From contig CAZGXI010000023.1 in the NCBI GenBank assembly GCA_964529715.1, positions 24,105 to 88,104 on the forward strand: a stretch of 64,000 nucleotides of DNA, given 5' to 3'. Below, in pieces: positions 18,215 through 25,983 of the stretch (within the stretch, counting starts at the first letter, position 1; each line of letters begins with the position of its first letter). Below the pieces are notes generated by a model, which ran no database searches, had not been told where the DNA came from, and worked only from the letters and a program-made list of their open reading frames with translations. Origin of the DNA: CAZGXI01 sp964529715 (GTDB taxonomy: Bacteria > Chloroflexota > Anaerolineae > Aggregatilineales > Ch27). The position numbers were made by a program, and so were the translations under genes.

Positions 18215-19330
18215 TCACGACGCCGGGATGTCCAGCGCGAATTCCCAGGGGCCGACATGCCCGCCGGAGTCCTGCCCCGCCCGCTGCAACCGTTCGACCC
18301 TTAACGTCCAACGCGCAGCGTGGAGGTCGTAGGGGGCCGGAAAATCCAGCATCATGCAGCGGCTTCCCCCGACGGTTTCGGCGGTCGGCGCAATGCCCAG
18401 GCTGCTCAGTGCTTCTACACGGGTTTCGCCCATGTCCAGGACGGCCATCGGCAGCCAGGCGGGTTCATTGTCCGGCGGCGTGAAGCACAGGCGTGTTCTG
18501 GTCATCGACGGGGTGATGGAGACCCGTTCCAGCGTCATGGGCAGCCCATTTGCCTCGACGACCGTTCCCGGCGTCAGAACGACCGCCGGGATGAACGGCA
18601 ACGTGAAGTCAAAGATAAAAGGGCCGATGGGTTCGCCGTTCGGCGCTACCGTCGCGCCGCCGATATTTCCGGCGTCGTCCGGCGTCGCGGTCGTCGGCGG
18701 GATGGCACTCAAGATGACCGTCACTTCGAGCCGCAGGTCCAGGCTCTGTGGGTTATTTTCGATGATCGTGGCGTCGAAGTTGAATGTGCCCGACATGGAC
18801 CACTGGTAGATGAAACTGATGGTGGGTTCGCTGCCGTCGTCGCTGCGCCCGCCGCCACCACCGCCACCGCCGCCTCCTCCGCCGAACGTCACCGGGAACT
18901 CGCGGCCCTGGCGGTCGCGTAGGTGGATGGCGTCGATACTCAGCGACGGCATGTAAGGCGCGGCGCTTTGTCCGCTCGCCCCGAAGTCCACCGTGATGCG
19001 GTGTGCGTCTGCATAGGCCCAGTTCAGCGTAAAGGTGAGGCCGTTGCGGGTTTCGCTGAGGCCGAGCGGAGTCACGAGCTGGTTTTCCTGAGCCTGTTCC
19101 AGGCCGGGATCGAAGCTGTTGAACTGGTGAAAGGCGTATGCGCCTGCGCCAAGCAGCAGCGAGGCTACCAGTAAGGCCGCCGCCCAACTGAACCGCCGCA
19201 CTCCCGTGAACCGTCGTCGGGGCTGCGGGGTTTCGATCCGCACCTTGAGGCGAGGCCACAGATCGGGTTGGGGAGATGTCCGCTTTTCGGCGATATGTTG
19301 CAACACCTGCCGGGCCAGTTTCTTGTTCAT
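18215..19330 (-). CDS. Membrane anti-sigma factor-like protein (DUF4179-type architecture)
   Basis: A 371-residue single-pass membrane protein whose ATG overlaps the stop of the sigma factor gene (ATGA), the usual sigma/anti-sigma coupling. Residues 1-40 form a short cytoplasmic helical region (MNKKLARQVLQHIAEKRTS), residues about 47-66 a membrane helix, and the rest an extracytoplasmic beta-rich domain. The region TPLGLSETRNGLTFTLNWAYADAHRITVDFG resembles DUF4179-like ectodomains. A run of 12 Gly (about 150-161), encoded by mixed GGN codons, separates two parts of the ectodomain. No zinc-binding ZAS motif (HxxxCxxC) is present in the N-terminus, so its anti-sigma role rests on context. Confidence 0.7.
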   Translation of the reverse strand: MNKKLARQVLQHIAEKRTSPQPDLWPRLKVRIETPQPRRRFTGVRRFSWAAALLVASLLLGAGAYAFHQFNSFDPGLEQAQENQLVTPLGLSETRNGLTFTLNWAYADAHRITVDFGASGQSAAPYMPSLSIDAIHLRDRQGREFPVTFGGGGGGGGGGGGRSDDGSEPTISFIYQWSMSGTFNFDATIIENNPQSLDLRLEVTVILSAIPPTTATPDDAGNIGGATVAPNGEPIGPFIFDFTLPFIPAVVLTPGTVVEANGLPMTLERVSITPSMTRTRLCFTPPDNEPAWLPMAVLDMGETRVEALSSLGIAPTAETVGGSRCMMLDFPAPYDLHAARWTLRVERLQRAGQDSGGHVGPWEFALDIPAS

Positions 19331-19923
19331 CGTTCCCCCCAGCGACTTTCTGGCGCGGCGTCCCCCGACCAACGGTGCAGCAGCATCCGCAACTGTTTGC
19401 GCGCGGCGTGCAGCCGCCACCGCACCGTGCTGGGCGCGCAGTCCAATTGATCGGAGATTTCCTCGTCGCTCAGATCGAAGTAGTAGCGCAAGACGACTGC
19501 CGCGCGCTGCTCCGGGGAGAGGCGGGACAATGCCTGTTCGACAGCCTGCTCGATTTCGTCCATCTCGACCGCGTGGTCCGGGTCAGGGCCGGGGTTGGGG
19601 AACAGGTCGGTGAAGGCAGCGTAAGCGTCGTCCGTGTCGAAGGTGTCTAGCGAAAGATCGCGCTGGTTACGCCGGGCCGCGCGTACAGCAGCGTTCACGA
19701 CGCTGCGCATGAACCAGGGCGCGAACGGGCGGTTCAGGTCAAGGTGATCGATGGATTTGTAAACTTGCAGAAAAACATCCTGCGCCACGTCCTCAGCCAG
19801 CGCCGCGTCCCAGGTGATGAGGTAGGCCGCGTGGATGGCCCGCGCCTGGTACAGCCTGACGAGCGCCGCCAGCCCGCCGATGTCGCCGCGCTTGAGGCGG
19901 CGAATCGCCTGTTTTTCGTCCAA
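19327..19923 (-). CDS. ECF-type RNA polymerase sigma factor
   Basis: A 198-residue sigma-70 family protein with region 2 (LAEDVAQDVFLQVYKSIDHLD, then PFAPWFMRSVVNAAVRAARR) and region 4 (LSPEQRAAVVLRYYFDLSDEEISDQLDCAPSTVRWRLHAARKQLRMLL), lacking regions 1 and 3, hence an extracytoplasmic-function type. The signal is probably received by the coupled membrane protein downstream. GAACTT, resembling an ECF -35 box, lies upstream on the same strand, but no matching -10 was found at 15-17 bp. Confidence 0.9.
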   Translation of the reverse strand: MDEKQAIRRLKRGDIGGLAALVRLYQARAIHAAYLITWDAALAEDVAQDVFLQVYKSIDHLDLNRPFAPWFMRSVVNAAVRAARRNQRDLSLDTFDTDDAYAAFTDLFPNPGPDPDHAVEMDEIEQAVEQALSRLSPEQRAAVVLRYYFDLSDEEISDQLDCAPSTVRWRLHAARKQLRMLLHRWSGDAAPESRWGER

Positions 19924-20018
19924 CGGCCCCGCCGGTCCCGGTCAGGTGGATTATCCTGTGATCTTTAGTCTGGCGGGCGTTAAAATGTTTGAAGTTCGAC
20001 CGAATGTATGCGCAACAA

Positions 20019-20050
20019 GCGCGCCGATCCAGTGGGGTAGATCGGCGCGC
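20019..20050 (-). terminator. Strong hairpin between the sigma-factor and lpdA genes
   Basis: GCGCGCCGATC and GATCGGCGCGC form a perfect 11-bp stem with a 10-nt loop. The following reverse-strand sequence TTGTTGCG is only weakly U-rich. It lies between the sigma gene start and the lpdA 3' end on the minus strand, so it is downstream of lpdA only in the antisense direction; it could instead insulate the sigma operon. Its function is uncertain. Confidence 0.45.
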
Positions 20051-20076
20051 GAACGACTCAAATGCACAAGGCTGCT

Positions 20077-21477
20077 TTAAATGTGAATCGGCTGGCCTTC
20101 CAGGCCGTGCGCGGCCTCCATGATCGCCTCTGAGAGGGTAGGGTGGATGTGGACGTTGCGCGCGATCTCGTGGGGAGTCAGCTCTGCGAAGTGTGCCAGG
20201 GTCAGCTCCGGCAGCAGTTCAGAGACATCCGGCCCGATCAGATGGCCGCCGAGGAGTTCCCCATACTTCTTGTCGCTGATCAGCTTGACGAACCCGCCGC
20301 TTTCGCCCAGGCCCAGCGCCTTGCCGCTGGCCTGCCAGGGGAACTTGCTCACGTTGATGTCATAGCCCGCCGCGCGCGCCTCGGCCTCGGTGTAGCCGAA
20401 GGAGGCGATCTGCGGTTGGCAGAAGATGGCGCGCGGCATCATGCGATAGTCGAGCGTAAGCGTTTCCACCCCGGCGATGCTCTCGGCGGCAACCAGGCCC
20501 ATCGCGCTACCCACATGGGCCAGCATCATCTTGGCCGTCACGTCGCCGATGGCATAGATACCGGGGACGTTCGTCTGCATGTGCGCGTCGATCTCGATGG
20601 CGCCTGTCTTTTCGTTGAGCTTGACGCCGGTCTTTTCCAGGCCGTAGCCTTCGGTGCGCGGCTTGAAGCTGGTGGCCTGCATGGCCTGCTCGGCCTCTAG
20701 AACGACCTGCTTTCCGTCGGCGGTGGCGATCACGCGGGCGCGTTCCTCCGACTCCTCCATGCCGTCCACGCGCGTCGCGGTCAGCACCTTGATGCCCATC
20801 TTTTTGAACTGTTTTTCCAGTTCGGCGGAGACTTCTTCGTCTTCCAGCGGCGCCAGGCGTGGCATGTATTCGACCAGTGTCACCTCGACGCCGTAATTGT
20901 GCATGACGTAGGCGAATTCCAGGCCGAGTGCGCCCGCCCCAACGATGATGATGCTTCGGGGCAGTGTGTCGCTGAGAATGGCTTCCAGATAGGTGATGAT
21001 GCGCTTGCCGACCTGTGTGCCGGGCAGCAGGCGCGGACTGGCGCCGGTGGCGATGATGATGTTTTTAGCCTTGAGCGTTTCCTGGCCGCCGCCGTTGAGG
21101 GCGACTTCAAGGGTGTGCGAATCGGCGAATGTGCCCCAACCATCATAGGTGTCGATCTTGTTTTTCTTCATCAAGAAGCGGACGCCCTTCACCAGCCGGT
21201 CGGAAACCTGACGGCTGCGTTTGAAGGCGGCAGCGTAATCCAGTTGCAGGTTATCGAAGCTGAAACCGAAATCTTTGGCCCGGTGCTGAACGATGTGAGC
21301 TAGTTCGGCGTTGCGCAGCAGGGCTTTGGTGGGGATACAGCCCACATTCAGGCACACACCGCCCCACCACTGTTTTTCCACCACCGCTGTTGTGAAGCCC
21401 AATTGCGCGGCGCGGATGGCAGCCACGTAGCCGCCCGGCCCCGCGCCGAGGACGACAACATCATATTCTTTAGCCAT
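20077..21477 (-). CDS. lpdA: Dihydrolipoyl dehydrogenase
   Basis: A 466-residue FAD-disulfide oxidoreductase, the E3 component that reoxidises dihydrolipoamide of 2-oxoacid dehydrogenase complexes or the glycine cleavage system using NAD+. It has the FAD-binding VVVLGAGPGGYVAAIRAAQLG (8-28), redox-active GGVCLNVGCIPTKALL (Cys42/Cys47), the NAD-binding IIIVGAGALGLEFA, YAIGDVTAKMMLAH for the FAD ribityl region, and C-terminal HIHPTLSEAIMEAAHGLEG with the active His-Glu pair. It is normal in length and complete. No E1/E2 genes are in the window, so the complex served is unknown. Confidence 0.93.
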   Translation of the reverse strand: MAKEYDVVVLGAGPGGYVAAIRAAQLGFTTAVVEKQWWGGVCLNVGCIPTKALLRNAELAHIVQHRAKDFGFSFDNLQLDYAAAFKRSRQVSDRLVKGVRFLMKKNKIDTYDGWGTFADSHTLEVALNGGGQETLKAKNIIIATGASPRLLPGTQVGKRIITYLEAILSDTLPRSIIIVGAGALGLEFAYVMHNYGVEVTLVEYMPRLAPLEDEEVSAELEKQFKKMGIKVLTATRVDGMEESEERARVIATADGKQVVLEAEQAMQATSFKPRTEGYGLEKTGVKLNEKTGAIEIDAHMQTNVPGIYAIGDVTAKMMLAHVGSAMGLVAAESIAGVETLTLDYRMMPRAIFCQPQIASFGYTEAEARAAGYDINVSKFPWQASGKALGLGESGGFVKLISDKKYGELLGGHLIGPDVSELLPELTLAHFAELTPHEIARNVHIHPTLSEAIMEAAHGLEGQPIHI

Positions 21478-21548
21478 GCGTGTTCTCCGTCACTGGTCGT
21501 TGCATGTTTAAAACTGCCCCAGAGTCTAGCGCAGCAACCGGGGGATGT

Positions 21549-21583
21549 AAAAAGCTCGCAGGCCGGCTGCCCAACCTGCGAGC
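21549..21583 (-). terminator. Rho-independent terminator after the decahaem cytochrome gene
   Basis: On the reverse strand GCTCGCAGG and CCTGCGAGC form a perfect 9-bp stem and are followed directly by TTTTTAC. It lies 41 bp past the cytochrome stop and ends the cytochrome transcript before lpdA. Confidence 0.85.
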
Positions 21584-21623
21584 CATGCACCGCTGCGCGG
21601 GCGTTTTGTTTGCGGGCGCACGG

Positions 21624-23633
21624 TTATCCTTCGTCGATCTGCGCCGGGGTGGATTCTCCGGCGGGTGCGCCGGCCTGAATCCACGCGCGCAGCAGGTCCA
21701 TCTGGTCGTCTGTCAGCCGGGCGAAGTGCCCCTGGCCCAGAATCTCGACGATCCGGCTGCGCTCCGGCGCCTCCGGCACGATCACGGGGCCGCTGGTGCT
21801 GCCGGCCATCAGGGCGTCATAAGTGGTTATGTTGAGGCCCCGGCTGGCCGTCGTGGGGCCGTGACACCTGCCGCAAGCGTCTTGTAGGATCGGCTGAAGC
21901 GTCTGATAGGTGAGGGCGGGTGGCGGCGCTGCTTCGCCGACAGGCGCACCTGCTGCGATCCACTGGCGTAGCGTGTCCAGTTCTTCGTCGCTGAAGCGCG
22001 CGAAGTGTCCCTCGGAGAGCACCTGGACGATCCGGCTTTCGTCCGGCGATCCGGCCACGATCACGGGGCCGCTTGAGCTGCCCGCCATCAGGCTATCGTA
22101 ATCGGTCACACGCAGCCCGCGCGTTGGGTTGTCGCCGTGACAGCCACCGCAACGGCTTTCAAACAACGGTTGGAGCGTCTGGTAGGTGAGAGCCTGTCCG
22201 GTAGTTTCGGCGGGCGGCGCAGCGGGTCCCTCTTCTGGCATAGTGGCCTCTTCGGCGGGCGGTGCTTCCTGCAGGCCGAGTTGAATCGCCAGCGTGGGCG
22301 CGTCGAAGCCGCCGAAGCGCCAATCTACCCCATGGCACATGCTGTTGGAACAAAAGCTGCTGTCGTCTGTGCCGCCGGGATTGTTCACCGTGTGACAGTT
22401 GGCGCAGGTCTGGTCGAATTCGTTATGGTGGCGGCTGATCCAGGTCGAGTCCAGATGCGACTCAGGCTCGATGCCGGTTGCCAGCAGCAGCGTCGGCTCA
22501 ATATCGCCCGGACGCACGACGACCGGGATGGAGTGACAGAGATTGCATTCCAGCCGGACGGCTTCCCCTTCGGCGCTGAAGTGCTGGCCATCGTGGCAGC
22601 GGAAGCAGCCGGGCCAATCGCGGTGCCCGACGTTGTTGGGGTGGGTCTGCCAGTCTAACTCTTGCGCCGGGTAGGTGTTTTGCGCGTAAGTTTCCCGAAG
22701 GGCAGTGATGGCATCGCCGACCTGTCCCTCATTTTCGGCGTAGAACGTGGGGAACTGGATGCGGTAGTAGGCTTCCAGTTCGGCAAACAGCGGTTCGGGG
22801 TCTTCGACTGAGGCATTGGCGCGCGTCAGCAGGTCTACGGCGCGTGCACGGATGAACGGGATGTCGGTCGAAATCTGCCCACGCAGCAGCAGCGAGTCGA
22901 CTAAGTTGCGAGGGTTGTCCAGCAGATGTGAGATGCGGTTGTGGCAGGTGATGCAATCCATCGTCTGGAGGGTGTACTGATCCAGGTTTTGAGTGTCTAT
23001 TGTCGCGTTCTCGGCGACGTATTCAATGGTCTGGCCGTCTGCCGTGTTGACGCGAATCCAGGGAATGTCCTGTTGCAGGGTGTCAGTGGCGATGAACTCG
23101 ATAGCGTTTTCCACGTGCCAGTGAATACCGCGTCCTAGTCCTTCGCGCTGGCTGCCGCCACCGGTGTGCATCAGCAGATAAACGTCGTAGCGTTCGTTGC
23201 GTTCACTCTCGGAAAAATGATTCAGCACGCGCAGGCTGTCATCGGAGAACTTCTCCGGAAAATGGCATAGTTCGCAGGTTTCGCGCGCCGGGCGCATGGA
23301 ACTGACCATGATGGGATATTCGTAGTGGCCGGTGATGGTGTCGAACAGCAGGCGCATATGGCTGGTCTTGCGCACGAATTGCTCGATCAGTAGCCCTCGC
23401 CCGATGTGGCAGTCTACACACAGCACGCGCGCATGGGGCGACACGCGGTAGGTGTTGTATTCTGGCGGCATGGTGTGGCAGGTGGAACCGCAAAAGTCCG
23501 GCGAGTTGCTGTATTCCCAGACGGGTGGGATGATCAGCAGCAGGGCGATAAATCCCACGACCACACCGCCAAAAAGGAGCGCCCGGCGGCGCGGACTCTG
23601 AGGCAGACGGAACATCTTACGGAGGCGGTTCAT
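21624..23633 (-). CDS. Membrane-anchored multihaem cytochrome c (NapC/NirT-like N-terminus, 10 haem sites)
   Basis: A 669-residue protein anchored by one N-terminal membrane helix (ALLFGGVVVGFIALLLIIPPVW). Ten haem-binding sites are visible: one CX3CH (CGSTCH, immediately after the helix, as in NapC/NirT quinol dehydrogenases), CVDCH, CELCH, CITCH, CFRCH, CNLCH, CANCH, one CX4CH (CSNSMCH), CGGCH and CGRCH. The last two lie in a tandem duplication of about 90 residues (each beginning LTYQTLQP and ending with a WI-x-AGAP motif) resembling c-type domains of planctomycete-like cytochromes. The start at ATG behind GGGAGA places the helix at the N-terminus; a longer in-frame form would add a Cys-rich stretch without a ribosome site. 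It is likely to move electrons from quinol to periplasmic partners. Confidence 0.85.
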   Translation of the reverse strand: MNRLRKMFRLPQSPRRRALLFGGVVVGFIALLLIIPPVWEYSNSPDFCGSTCHTMPPEYNTYRVSPHARVLCVDCHIGRGLLIEQFVRKTSHMRLLFDTITGHYEYPIMVSSMRPARETCELCHFPEKFSDDSLRVLNHFSESERNERYDVYLLMHTGGGSQREGLGRGIHWHVENAIEFIATDTLQQDIPWIRVNTADGQTIEYVAENATIDTQNLDQYTLQTMDCITCHNRISHLLDNPRNLVDSLLLRGQISTDIPFIRARAVDLLTRANASVEDPEPLFAELEAYYRIQFPTFYAENEGQVGDAITALRETYAQNTYPAQELDWQTHPNNVGHRDWPGCFRCHDGQHFSAEGEAVRLECNLCHSIPVVVRPGDIEPTLLLATGIEPESHLDSTWISRHHNEFDQTCANCHTVNNPGGTDDSSFCSNSMCHGVDWRFGGFDAPTLAIQLGLQEAPPAEEATMPEEGPAAPPAETTGQALTYQTLQPLFESRCGGCHGDNPTRGLRVTDYDSLMAGSSSGPVIVAGSPDESRIVQVLSEGHFARFSDEELDTLRQWIAAGAPVGEAAPPPALTYQTLQPILQDACGRCHGPTTASRGLNITTYDALMAGSTSGPVIVPEAPERSRIVEILGQGHFARLTDDQMDLLRAWIQAGAPAGESTPAQIDEG

Positions 23634-23728
23634 CGGCTTATCTCCCGGCTCACCGACGCAGCCGCCGCGCCAAATGCCCGGCGGTTGTTGTGTGTAAACA
23701 TCGTCTACCTGACTGATGCAGGAACAGA

Positions 23729-23788
23729 ACACCCGCAGACATGGTGGCCTGCGGGTGTATCTGATCCAGAGGCCGGGCTGACGCCCGG
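23729..23788 (-). terminator. Two tandem hairpins between the cytochrome genes
   Basis: ACACCCGCAG/CTGCGGGTGT (23729-23758, 10-bp stem) and CCGGGC/GCCCGG (23773-23788) lie in the 166-bp gap. On the reverse strand the larger stem is followed by TCTGTTCC, not a proper U-run. They may act as a partial terminator or an RNA-processing/stability element that sets the ratio of the two cytochromes. Confidence 0.45.
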
Positions 23789-23799
23789 TCTCCTGAATG

Positions 23800-25680
23800 C
23801 TATTCCCTGGGCGGGATGATGGTCGCGCCCGGAACAGGCTCGCCGGTCAGTCGCTCATAGCTGAGTTGCAGCAGCGACACGACGTAGCGCAGGTTGTGGA
23901 TCGCCGACGATTCGACATCCGCCGTGAACTTGAAGTTGTAGACGGCGCCCTTCAGGTCCACACTGGGATTTTCCGGCAGTTGGAAGTAGGGATAGTGATC
24001 GAGCACGACCACGCCCTGGGCTTCGAGCGCGCTCTGGAGTACCGCGCGCAACCCGGCCACCTCGTCCTGGTTGGACTCGATGGCGCCGTCGCCGTCGTAG
24101 TCACGGCGGGCCTCGAAGGCAAAGCTCTCGGCGGCGTCGTGGCACTGCTGGCAGACGGCGACGTTTTCGGTCCCGTCTACCGGGCTGATCATGGCGAAGG
24201 TATGCTCGCCGACCGTCTCATGGCCGGGCAGCGGGTTTCCGTTGGCGTCCATACCGGGTGTTGGGGCCATGTGGCAGCCGATGCAGCTGTCTTCGACGAC
24301 ACGCCCGTGTGTACTGGTGGGCAGGGTCATTCCCCAGGTGTAGCCGCCGGTGGCGTTCATCAGTTCCGCCGCCGTCGAGTAGTGCGGCGTGCGGAGCGTT
24401 TCGCCTTCGACGGCAGCCACCGGTGCGGTGCGGGCGTTGTGGCAGCTCATACAGGTGGCCGCCGGCCCGGCGCCCGCGACTTCGATGCCGCCCGGCAGCA
24501 GCACGGAGTCAAACGTGCGGAGCTGGTTGGGGTTGGCGGCGTTGTGCGGGTCGTGGCAGACGGCGCAGGTGATAACCTGGTAGTTCGTCCGCGATTCTTC
24601 CGGCGGGATGCCCTGCGTGAAGTCGATGTACCCGGCGCCGCTGTGGCAGCGCACGCAGTCGGTCTCTTCCGGCCCGATGGGATAGGTGAAGGCGCGGGCG
24701 TTCGCGGCGGCGTGTGCGCTGAGTTCCCATTGCTGCGGGAAGGTGTGGTACGGCTCTTCGGCGTGGCACTGGGCGCACGTGCCGTAGGCCAGCCCGCGGC
24801 CAATTGGCCCGGCCTGGCTGACGGCGCTTTCTTCTTCGTCATCCCCGCCTGCCGCTGCCGTCTGGTGAGCACCGCCCGGACCGTGACAGCTTTCGCACTG
24901 GATGTTCGCCAGGGCCGCAACCTGCGGGAACTCCGCCACCATCGCGTCCCAGTTGCCCGGTTGCAACACTTCTGGGAAGGTCCAGCCCGCTTCGGCGGCC
25001 ACGTCGTCGAAGCCGCCGTTGACGGCTTCAGGCCGGTTATTGAACCCGGTGGTGTGGCACGTGATGCACTCGGCGCTGTAGTGATTGCTTACCAGGCCGT
25101 CGATGGCGCGCGTGAACATGGTCGCGTGGCCAGTGGCAGCCCAGGCGGCTGCCGTTTCTTCGTGGCAGCTTGAGCACTGGGGCGCTTCTGCTTCACCCGC
25201 GATGCCGCCCACGCCGACGTAGGTGGTGGCCGTGACGACCCACTCGGTTGTGGCAGTGTTCCCGGCCTCGTCCGTGGCGGTCAGGGTCAGCACATACTGC
25301 CCTTCCACGTCTGCCAGCCAGTGAGCAACCGTCTCGCCGCCCAGTTCGGCGGCGGAACCTGCCGGCACGGTCAGGTTCCAGGTGAAGGTAAACCCTTCGA
25401 CGAGCGCCGCCGGCTCCTGGAAGTCCTCGATGTTCTCGACCATCATGTTGGGGTAGATGCCGTAGGGCAGGATGATCGCCTGCACGGGTTGTGTGGCGGG
25501 GTCCTGGCCTGCCGGGATCGCGTAGGCTTGTGCCGCGACGTAGGTTCCAATCCCGACGACGTTGGACGCCGTCGTGACAATCGGCATCTGCGGAATTTGC
25601 TCCTGGCCTGCCGCCCCCCACGCGGCCAGTGCCAGCAACAGCAACATACCACCGACAGCAAAAAGCGATTTATGCGACAT
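23800..25680 (-). CDS. Secreted nonahaem cytochrome c
   Basis: A 626-residue exported protein. Residues 1-26 form a signal peptide (MSHKSLFAVGGMLLLLALAAWGAAG). An Ig/PKD-like beta domain occupies about 40-180 (VEGFTFTWNLTVPAGSAAELG, then GQYVLTLTATDEAGNTATTEWVV). Nine CXXCH sites follow: CSSCH, CITCH, CESCH, CAQCH, CVRCH, CAVCH, CMSCH, CIGCH and CQQCH. Spacing and the CHGPGGAH and CHDPHNAANP contexts resemble octahaem-type reductase relatives, but I cannot assign a substrate and see no hydroxylamine-oxidoreductase crosslinking Tyr motif with certainty. It is cotranscribed with the downstream membrane decahaem protein and preceded by a promoter with Fur-like operators. A periplasmic electron-transfer or reductase role is inferred. 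Confidence 0.85.
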   Translation of the reverse strand: MSHKSLFAVGGMLLLLALAAWGAAGQEQIPQMPIVTTASNVVGIGTYVAAQAYAIPAGQDPATQPVQAIILPYGIYPNMMVENIEDFQEPAALVEGFTFTWNLTVPAGSAAELGGETVAHWLADVEGQYVLTLTATDEAGNTATTEWVVTATTYVGVGGIAGEAEAPQCSSCHEETAAAWAATGHATMFTRAIDGLVSNHYSAECITCHTTGFNNRPEAVNGGFDDVAAEAGWTFPEVLQPGNWDAMVAEFPQVAALANIQCESCHGPGGAHQTAAAGGDDEEESAVSQAGPIGRGLAYGTCAQCHAEEPYHTFPQQWELSAHAAANARAFTYPIGPEETDCVRCHSGAGYIDFTQGIPPEESRTNYQVITCAVCHDPHNAANPNQLRTFDSVLLPGGIEVAGAGPAATCMSCHNARTAPVAAVEGETLRTPHYSTAAELMNATGGYTWGMTLPTSTHGRVVEDSCIGCHMAPTPGMDANGNPLPGHETVGEHTFAMISPVDGTENVAVCQQCHDAAESFAFEARRDYDGDGAIESNQDEVAGLRAVLQSALEAQGVVVLDHYPYFQLPENPSVDLKGAVYNFKFTADVESSAIHNLRYVVSLLQLSYERLTGEPVPGATIIPPRE

Positions 25681-25747
25681 AGGCGCGTCCTCCCAGAACG
25701 ATGGGGCTATGTCTGTACAGATGACCGATGACCAGTTGACCGGGCAT
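25670..25747 (-). CDS. Possible 25-codon upstream ORF coupled to the nonahaem cytochrome
   Basis: An ATG 3 nt after an AAGGAGG ribosome site opens a frame encoding MPGQLVIGHLYRHSPIVLGG and five further residues. It ends with TAA 11 nt inside the cytochrome gene, in a different frame. The cytochrome has its own GGGAGG site within this frame. It may couple translation or be incidental; no family is recognised. Confidence 0.35.
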   Translation of the reverse strand: MPGQLVIGHLYRHSPIVLGGRAYVA

Positions 25748-25769
25748 TGACCTCCTTTTCTCTCTGGAT

Positions 25770-25786
25770 ATGGGAATTATTCCCAT
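25770..25786. promoter_or_regulatory. Fur-family-like operator (inverted repeat) before the cytochrome operon
   Basis: ATGGGAATTATTCCCAT is a perfect inverted repeat with one central base. It matches the 7-1-7 layout of Fur-family sites (TGxxAAT-N-ATTxxCA). It lies about 12-28 nt downstream of the predicted transcription start, a repressing position. The regulator is not encoded in the window. Confidence 0.55.
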
Positions 25787-25804
25787 CACACAGGTCCTTT
25801 TCTG

Positions 25805-25834
25805 ATTATAAAATGAGAATCCGGTGAGAGGCAA
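25805..25834 (-). promoter_or_regulatory. Promoter of the multihaem cytochrome operon
   Basis: On the reverse strand TTGCCT (25829-25834), an 18-bp spacer, and a perfect TATAAT (25805-25810). The spacer contains ATTCTCAT, an operator half-site like those on both sides. Start predicted near 25798. The 303-bp gap upstream of the cytochrome gene contains this promoter, the two inverted repeats and the short upstream frame. Confidence 0.55.
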
Positions 25835-25930
25835 GCGTTTCATCGGGCCAATATCGGTGACATTTGTCCTGCATATGGCCTGACAAACCTCTTGCGGTTG
25901 GCAGCAGAGATGACGACAGGATTGTAGGAT

Positions 25931-25947
25931 GTGGGAAAAATTCTCAT
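25931..25947. promoter_or_regulatory. Second, imperfect Fur-like operator copy
   Basis: GTGGGAAAAATTCTCAT matches the first operator at 13 of 17 positions and keeps the half-site symmetry, about 100 bp upstream of the promoter. Confidence 0.4.
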
Positions 25948-25983
25948 GCGGCGCGACAGAGTCGCTGCCGCCCAGAGAGGGCT

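Noticed and set aside
19927..20018. An ECF-type autoregulated promoter (GAACTT) upstream of the sigma gene
   Set aside because: No plausible -10 element at 15-17 bp; too weak to list.
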